DNA of 10,856 nt, taken from NCBI GenBank assembly GCA_903895475.1, contig CAITUF010000062.1:1-10856 (forward strand), in the 5' to 3' direction. Position numbers and translations under genes: made by a program. Within the stretch, counting starts at the first letter, position 1; each line of letters starts with the position of its first letter. Positions 7,601-10,856 of this stretch are shown in pieces. Below the pieces are notes generated by a model, which had not been told where the DNA came from, did no database searches, and was given only the letters and a program-made list of their open reading frames with translations. The DNA is from an uncultured Opitutia bacterium (GTDB lineage: Bacteria; Verrucomicrobiota; Verrucomicrobiia; Opitutales; UBA953).

Positions 7601-8547
7601 GCGGCCAAGTCGGTGTTCCCATAAGTACGCACGCGTTGCATGGCCTCATTAATGGTGGGCGCGGGCGCCGCGGGATTATCGGCTGGATGCAGTAGGGCCT
7701 TTTGGTTTTCGCCCGAGATCCACCAAGCGAAAGCTCCCGTCCCATCGGGAAAGGCGTTCGGGGTCAGATAGATTCGGCCGGTCGCGACTGCCGTGGTGGC
7801 TGGACCCACCAAAGGTGAGATGTAGTTGAAGTGACCGAACGGCGGCCGGATAGCTGCAAAACGCCAAGTCCCGCTGGCGGACGAATCATAGGCGGGGGTG
7901 ACCTTCGGCGGAGCGGTCGGCTTCGGGTTGACGGGCGGTGGCGTCGGCTTGTTGGGCGGCGGTACGGGGGGCGGTGGTGGCGCCGGTATCGTCCCAGGCA
8001 CGCCTGGAACCACGGGCCTTGGAACAGTCACCACTGGTGGCGGCGTGGGCGGGGGCGGCGTCAACGACGCTACGTAATACCCAATCGAAGAAGACGTCAG
8101 CCAGGTCAGGAATCGACCAGAGCCAGGCACCCCAAAGTTGTCCGTGTAATTGGTGGCTTTGAAATTATAGTCCGGCCGATAAGGGCGACCCGCGTAACGC
8201 CCACCCGTATCGTGGTCACGACCCTGCCAACTTTGCCAAACACCCAGCACCGGATAAGTATACTGCCCGGCCGTGACGGCGGGGTCCTCAAAGAGCGACG
8301 AAGGTGCCGTGACCCGGGTGTCTGGGCCGACAAACTGTTGCAAGGCAGCCCCCGCGAGCCGCATCGAGGCCAAGGCATTCAGGCGGGCGCGCAGCACCGC
8401 ATGCCGATTATAAGCGAGCTGTGACTCGACGCGAATGAAGCTAGCGAGAACGATCAGCGTGAGGACCAGGAAGGCGGCCACCATCAACGACAGCACCAGC
8501 GAAAAGCCGGGGCGTCGAGAGGACGTCTGAGAGGCGGGGCGGGCCAC
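4666..8547 (-). CDS. Verru_Chthon cassette protein A-like, large prepilin-type exported protein
   Basis: This is a 1293-residue protein with a GTG start; an in-frame stop lies about 20 bases upstream. The N-terminus is a type IV prepilin-like signal: RRPGF (11-15) followed by a hydrophobic helix (about 15-37), then a polar helix. A cut would fall after G14. Position +5 of the mature form is Leu, not Glu, as in GspK-type minor pseudopilins. Residues 163-219 are proline-rich and resemble a linker. A long beta-rich, Ser/Thr/Gly-rich region follows. Near the C-terminus are RGPFLSLSEFVNRRL (about 1106-1120) and DDTFIVRCLGE...ARAWCEAVYQRVPEYVDS (about 1214-1249), which I recognise from the Verru_Chthon cassette protein A family and which recall the GspK helical domain. 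The B, C and D pseudopilin partners are not in this window. The expected site is the periplasm or outer envelope. Family is fairly sure; function is unknown. Confidence 0.85.
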   Translation of the reverse strand: MARPASQTSSRRPGFSLVLSLMVAAFLVLTLIVLASFIRVESQLAYNRHAVLRARLNALASMRLAGAALQQFVGPDTRVTAPSSLFEDPAVTAGQYTYPVLGVWQSWQGRDHDTGGRYAGRPYRPDYNFKATNYTDNFGVPGSGRFLTWLTSSSIGYYVASLTPPPPTPPPVVTVPRPVVPGVPGTIPAPPPPPVPPPNKPTPPPVNPKPTAPPKVTPAYDSSASGTWRFAAIRPPFGHFNYISPLVGPATTAVATGRIYLTPNAFPDGTGAFAWWISGENQKALLHPADNPAAPAPTINEAMQRVRTYGNTDLAALGLVGTPPGTSLPTRGTAALVPVATVGKSGFHDYTTYSVGLLTNTANGGVRKDLSLLAETWDWMDEVDPRREVKLPLFRARPRVAASSAPYADLYYARPKSAEVEGTAVGNRYRHTLMYWWSDYGSSGGSTSYNAGTFGSLSYIPPIRSWNTLVDYTLQYRKAVVNRSAAGLVEMAPSQAGSSPLFSYHETVYRQPVVARVQFVFAQAATDSGALDGTQCRAILAQPVVTVWNPYNVRMKVKNFSLSMKGNSLPVAFELSPISTAGGPLPMGSWFNGNWGSLGLSLQDPSGYIDLMPGETRVFSSSTESAQLSLASPGSVNLPLSPGYAAGRPVGIFLNLENLQGSTRITARMMKLNTGRDAIAADINIPGWTRGTPIRLSFRNNDPIAAAFIFTTLYGPDDPPGPEEILDNVRTSPRPFGTFSFGLRAANDGTVKLDRGVVSRGTIQSSPFSGYTELGDKSREVLTDLSPTTNRVTALGDGIQYQGALHPVNAPFDLYYRPLSGWMDSYAPQVDASQRGFIVSGLDASSGLSRAVVAELPTVPPQSLADLQGWDARGFNPAPPFQYGLIGNSDASPILPAEDVVGRWFDNDGNYHLRTELSTTFLQHDDSFCLNHVLFDDWFVSSLAPDQSAWGRLNASATGSQVVAELKLSYQKYLAGKALPNACYRLGADAPNFSPDSVDATKFPDAYLRFGAYLTVPGQFNVNSCSVPAWRAVLGHLRDQQVPVANTTSGDVALEKSRNPLPRMVPSPETSTGSGTKEAALTGFAALTDAQLNQLAIEIVKQVRARGPFLSLSEFVNRRLRLYDGTDKDLALNGALQAALKALEQSPALHPAARAAALGKPTTPPTDARLSPAGYPSDYINPRASVGNSTHGLPGWPRQADLLRGLAPIISVRDDTFIVRCLGESPHGEGTARAWCEAVYQRVPEYVDSRIPAYEAPLGNKPDPTKPTVGLVNAVLGRQVKLVSFRWLRFDEI

Positions 8548-8552
8548 ACACG

Positions 8553-8640
8553 TACTAAATACCCATTACGATAAAACGCAACCCCGCTCCACCCCCTCCA
8601 CGGCCATTACTAAACGCTTTAAAAGCCTATTTTACTAAAC
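8553..8640 (-). repeat. Three copies of TTTAGTA upstream of the Verru_Chthon-A-like gene
   Basis: On the minus strand TTTAGTA occurs at 8639-8633, 8614-8608 and 8559-8553. The first two belong to the longer copy GTTTAGTAA (8640-8632 and 8615-8607), spaced 25 bases start to start. The near-palindrome GCTTTTAAAGC (8626-8616) sits between them. The cluster spans the last codons of the ABC ATPase gene and the 79-base gap before the GTG at 8547. It may be an operator or an AT-rich promoter region; I see no clear -35/-10 pair. Confidence 0.4.
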
Positions 8641-9697
8641 CAACTACGTCTTCGGGCTCCGCCCAGGCATAGACGGTAGCCTTAGAACCTAGCCGCTGGC
8701 GGGGGTTGAGTTCCGCCACCTGCAAGACCAGTCCGCTCGGGGTAGTGAACCGATGGACCGCAAGATCGCCTTGGAATAGCGAGTCGGTGACCTTGCCGGC
8801 GAAGGCATTCTCGTCTGGCGCCATTGCATCCAGGTGCAGGCATTCAGGGCGGATACAGACGACGAGCGTTGTACCCACCGCTGGCGGCTGCGCCGGCTGT
8901 GAGAGTGCCCCGCGCACTTCACCTAGAGCAGTGCTCGCGATGAATTCGCCCGCGGCCGCATGCACGACCGTCCCTGGAAAAAGATTGGCCGAACCCAAGA
9001 AGGTTGCGGTCCAACTATCAACCGGCCGACGATACACGTCGATGGGCGCACCCGACTGGATGACCTTGCCCTGCCGCATCACGCCCAGCTGATCCGCCAT
9101 CGCCAAAGCGTCCTTCTGATCATGAAGCACACAGATGACCGTTAAGCCCTGTGAGCGAACGAGCGCTCGCAGTCGATCCCGGAGTTCTATGCGTGCGGCG
9201 GCATCGAGATTACTCAAAGGCTCGTCGAGCAGGAGTAACTTCGGCTTCGCGGCTAAGGCCCGGGCCAAGGCGATGCGTTGCTGCTGGCCGCCGGAAAGTT
9301 CCTGTGGGCGACGCGTAGCCCAAGCCTCCGCCCCGACGGCCGTCAGCGCCTCGAGGGCATGAGTCCGGATTACTGACTCCGTTAAACCCAAGGCCTCCAG
9401 GCCGAATGCAACGTTCTCAAGGGCCGTGAGGTGCGGAAATAAAGCGTAGTTCTGGAAGACCATCGCCGTCGCCCGGTCACGCGGGTCGAGGGCCTTGAGG
9501 TCCTTGCCACCCAGGAGGACCCGGCCACCGTCTGACTCTGACTGACCAGCTAAGATTTTCAGTAATGTTGTCTTACCGCTCCCGGAAGGGCCCACGAGGC
9601 AGTAGAGCGTCCCGGCCTCAACGGAGAGGTCGACGCCACTCAGGACCTCGGCAGAACCGAGGCGCCGACGCAGGCCAGTGACACGGACGGAAAGCAC
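8627..9697 (-). CDS. ABC transporter ATP-binding protein, FbpC/PotA/CysA type with TOBE domain
   Basis: The 356-residue product is a complete importer-type ATPase. It has Walker A GPSGSGKT (36-43), Q-loop Q82, signature LSGGQ (134-138), Walker B LLLLDEP (154-160), D-loop SNLD (162-165) and switch His192. A C-terminal TOBE-like regulatory region (about 235-356) includes NLFPGTV and CIRPE. Such subunits drive uptake of ferric iron, sulfate, molybdate, polyamines, thiamine or phosphonates; the sequence does not say which. No permease or binding protein is adjacent, so the ATPase is an orphan here. I chose GTG at 9697 because homology begins there (LSVRVTGL). The open frame continues upstream to 9859, but those 54 residues do not look like the family and would run through the intergenic inverted repeats. 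The gene reads away from clpP and is followed 79 bases later by the large exported protein. Confidence 0.9.
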   Translation of the reverse strand: MLSVRVTGLRRRLGSAEVLSGVDLSVEAGTLYCLVGPSGSGKTTLLKILAGQSESDGGRVLLGGKDLKALDPRDRATAMVFQNYALFPHLTALENVAFGLEALGLTESVIRTHALEALTAVGAEAWATRRPQELSGGQQQRIALARALAAKPKLLLLDEPLSNLDAAARIELRDRLRALVRSQGLTVICVLHDQKDALAMADQLGVMRQGKVIQSGAPIDVYRRPVDSWTATFLGSANLFPGTVVHAAAGEFIASTALGEVRGALSQPAQPPAVGTTLVVCIRPECLHLDAMAPDENAFAGKVTDSLFQGDLAVHRFTTPSGLVLQVAELNPRQRLGSKATVYAWAEPEDVVGLVK

Positions 9698-9709
9698 GCC
9701 CCCATTAGT

Positions 9710-9770
9710 TGGAAGTCTCGGCTGGGCGCAAGCGCCAGCGGCAAGGGGGCTGGGCAAACCCAGACTTCCA
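9710..9770 (-). promoter_or_regulatory. Multi-stem inverted-repeat structure in the ABC ATPase / clpP intergenic region
   Basis: A 9-base-pair outer stem is formed by TGGAAGTCT (9710-9718) and AGACTTCCA (9762-9770). Inside it are a GC-rich hairpin at 9721-9739 (GCTGG/CCAGC and a GCGC-type extension, with one bulged G) and a second hairpin CTGGG CAAA CCCAG (9750-9763), whose last two bases compete with the outer stem. On the minus strand it would lie in the leader of the ABC ATPase gene, ending 12 bases before the GTG at 9697. It could be an RNA switch, a protein-binding site or a cruciform. I could not match it to a known riboswitch class by eye. Confidence 0.45.
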
Positions 9771-9780
9771 CCCCACACGC

Positions 9781-9809
9781 TTAGGATTGAGCCAAGAATT
9801 GTGCATAAA
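9781..9809 (+). promoter_or_regulatory. Possible sigma-70-like promoter for clpP
   Basis: TTAGGA (9781-9786) and CATAAA (9804-9809) are separated by 17 bases and match the -35 and -10 consensus at 3 of 6 and 4 of 6 positions. Transcription would start about 50 bases before the clpP ATG. The spacing and location are right but the match is weak. Confidence 0.3.
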
Positions 9810-9864
9810 AACCCTCCTCGAGACGCTTGCCTCCGCTCCCTTTTGTGCCAAGTTAACACTTCCC

Positions 9865-10473
9865 ATGGCTCACGACGACGAAGACGAGGACGAGAAGACC
9901 CCCGCAGCTCCCAAGGAAGCTTCGCCCAGCGCGATGCTCATCCAGAAGAAGTTCCTGGAACAGCGTAAGCTCTTCCTCTGGGGTGCCGTCGACGATGCCT
10001 CCGCCAAGGACATCGTGGAGAAGCTCCTCTACCTAGAGACCTCGGACCCAGGTAAGGATATCACTTTCTACATCAATACCCCGGGTGGCTCGATCACCGC
10101 AGGAATGGCCGTCTATGACACCATCCGCCTCATCAGCTCGCCCGTCACGGTCGTCGTGACCGGCATGGCCGCCTCGATGGGCTCAATCCTGCTCCAAGCC
10201 CCCAAGGGCAAAGGTAAGCGCCTCGTCTTCCCGCACGCCCGCGTGATGATTCACCAGCCCCTCATCATGGGCCGCATCCAAGCCCCGGCCGTGGACATCC
10301 ACATCCAGGCCTTGGAAATGGAACGTCTCCGCTCCGAACTGAACGAAATCCTTGCGAAGGCCTCGAAGCAAAAGATCGAAAAAGTCACCAAGGACACTGA
10401 CCGCGACTTCTACATGACCGCCGAGGAGGCCATCGAGTATGGCCTCGCCGACGAGATCGTGAAGAAGCTCTAA
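9865..10473 (+). CDS. clpP: ATP-dependent Clp protease proteolytic subunit, ClpP1-like
   Basis: The 202-residue product is a serine peptidase of the ClpP family. The catalytic triad is visible: S104 in GMAASMGS, H130 in RVMIHQPL, and D181 in TDRDFYM. INTPGGSITAGMAVYDTI (70-87) supplies the oxyanion-hole region and EEAIEYGLAD (187-196) the C-terminal motif. The ATG at 9865 gives a normal length; an upstream TTG at 9709 would add 52 unsupported residues. The N-terminus is unusual: an acidic run DDEDEDE (4-10) and an Ala/Pro-rich stretch replace the SYDIYSRLL helix seen in E. coli ClpP. From memory the body (LLYLETSDPG, ISSPVTVVVTGMAASMGS, PHARVMIHQP) is closest to chlamydial ClpP1, which works with a second ClpP. 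Neither clpX nor tig is adjacent. A rhomboid gene follows 12 bases after the stop, probably co-transcribed. Confidence 0.94.
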   Translation: MAHDDEDEDEKTPAAPKEASPSAMLIQKKFLEQRKLFLWGAVDDASAKDIVEKLLYLETSDPGKDITFYINTPGGSITAGMAVYDTIRLISSPVTVVVTGMAASMGSILLQAPKGKGKRLVFPHARVMIHQPLIMGRIQAPAVDIHIQALEMERLRSELNEILAKASKQKIEKVTKDTDRDFYMTAEEAIEYGLADEIVKKL

Positions 10474-10485
10474 GCCGAACCAGCC

Positions 10486-10856
10486 GTGGGCATCGGTGAC
10501 CGAGCCTACATGCGCGACAGCACGCCGGAACGCCGGCAGCTGACCGCGACGGCTTGGACGCTCGGGGTACTGCTGACGTTCGGCATCCTCGGCCTCATCG
10601 ACTGGAGCACGCGCTTCAAAGGCTACAACTTCCTAGAACCACTGGAGTTAAACAATGCCGCCCCCCAAGCCTGGCAATGGCTGACCTATGCGTTGGTCCA
10701 CGGTGGCGTTTGGCATTTCTTACTGAATGCCTTAGGCCTCTGGTGGCTCGGCAACCTCGTCGAAGAAAGCTACGGCCGCCGCGCTTACCTACAGACCCTC
10801 CTCGGCGGCGTCCTCCTCGGCGCCATCGTCTGGTGGCTCACGGGAATCGGCGGGCC
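10486..10856 (+). CDS. Rhomboid family intramembrane serine protease, 3'-truncated
   Basis: The frame is open to the window end, giving 123 residues. Membrane segments appear at about 20-39, 74-92 and 103-120. The rhomboid TM2 motif is visible as VHGGVWHFLLN (71-81), with H72, H77 and N81 matching the HxxxHxxxN pattern whose His and Asn help form the oxyanion hole in GlpG. The catalytic Ser (GxSG) and the later His lie beyond the window, so activity cannot be judged. I chose GTG at 10486 because it gives GIGDRAYMRD, close to the DRPYMR start I recall for verrucomicrobial rhomboids; ATG at 10510 is the alternative and would remove 8 residues. The start is 12 bases after the clpP stop and in the same frame, suggesting an operon. 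Rhomboids cut membrane proteins within the bilayer. Confidence 0.88.
   Translation, partial: MGIGDRAYMRDSTPERRQLTATAWTLGVLLTFGILGLIDWSTRFKGYNFLEPLELNNAAPQAWQWLTYALVHGGVWHFLLNALGLWWLGNLVEESYGRRAYLQTLLGGVLLGAIVWWLTGIGG

Noticed and set aside
7831..8424. Plus-strand Arg/Gly-rich open frame of 197 codons
   Set aside because: It is antisense to the N-terminal and proline-rich part of the Verru_Chthon-A-like gene; CCN codons read in reverse give NGG (Arg/Gly/Trp), which explains its composition.
9710..9770. Assignment of the inverted repeats to a known riboswitch (TPP, cobalamin, fluoride, guanidine)
   Set aside because: The conserved core bases I remember for these classes are not present on either strand, so only a generic structured element is claimed.
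9698..9859. 54-residue N-terminal extension of the ABC ATPase
   Set aside because: The family starts at the GTG at 9697; the extension would translate the intergenic inverted repeats and run up to the clpP start.
9709..9864. 52-residue upstream extension of ClpP
   Set aside because: It starts at a TTG, reads through the same inverted repeats, and homologues of ClpP begin near the ATG at 9865.
1..10856. CRISPR array, insertion sequence, phage genes, tRNA or rRNA
   Set aside because: No regularly spaced repeats, transposase or integrase motifs, terminal inverted repeats, or tRNA-like cloverleaf were seen in either strand.

Overview
The window most likely comes from a member of the Verrucomicrobiota, probably near the Opitutae. 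The main evidence is a large prepilin-like protein of the Verru_Chthon cassette protein A type. Supporting evidence is a ClpP that resembles the chlamydial (PVC) ClpP1 rather than the E. coli type, and a rhomboid protease with the DRxYMR-like N-terminus I associate with this phylum. The DNA is GC-rich and coding-dense. GTG and TTG starts are common, and almost no start has a visible Shine-Dalgarno sequence. The phylum is an inference; no 16S rRNA or other definitive marker is present.

Layout, left to right. A 5'-truncated DUF1080 (3-keto-disaccharide hydrolase) domain gene (+) converges with a two-gene minus-strand unit: a CamH-type gamma-carbonic anhydrase, then a protein usually labelled '3-methyladenine DNA glycosylase', coupled by a 4-base GTGA overlap. 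Divergent from this pair is the ribosomal operon rplU-rpmA (+), closed by a clear intrinsic terminator. Next is a 485-base stretch without an intact annotated gene. I see in it a small minus-strand gene of about 88 codons interrupted by a single -1 frameshift at a run of five A. A minus-strand group follows, in transcription order: an orphan FbpC/PotA/CysA-like ABC ATPase, the 1293-residue Verru_Chthon-A-like protein, a MATE efflux transporter and the frameshifted small gene. The right end is a plus-strand clpP-rhomboid pair, divergent from the ABC ATPase and truncated by the window end.

How the genes relate. Most are housekeeping or physiological: L21 and L27 in the 50S subunit, ClpP protease plus intramembrane rhomboid protease, carbonic anhydrase, multidrug export, ABC import. 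There is no sign of a mobile element, phage, CRISPR array or defence island. The items most worth a second look are the frameshifted small gene, a multi-stem inverted-repeat structure between the divergent ABC ATPase and clpP genes, a triple TTTAGTA repeat before the Verru_Chthon-A-like gene, the conserved but functionally unproven 'glycosylase' coupled to a carbonic anhydrase, and the general absence of Shine-Dalgarno sequences.
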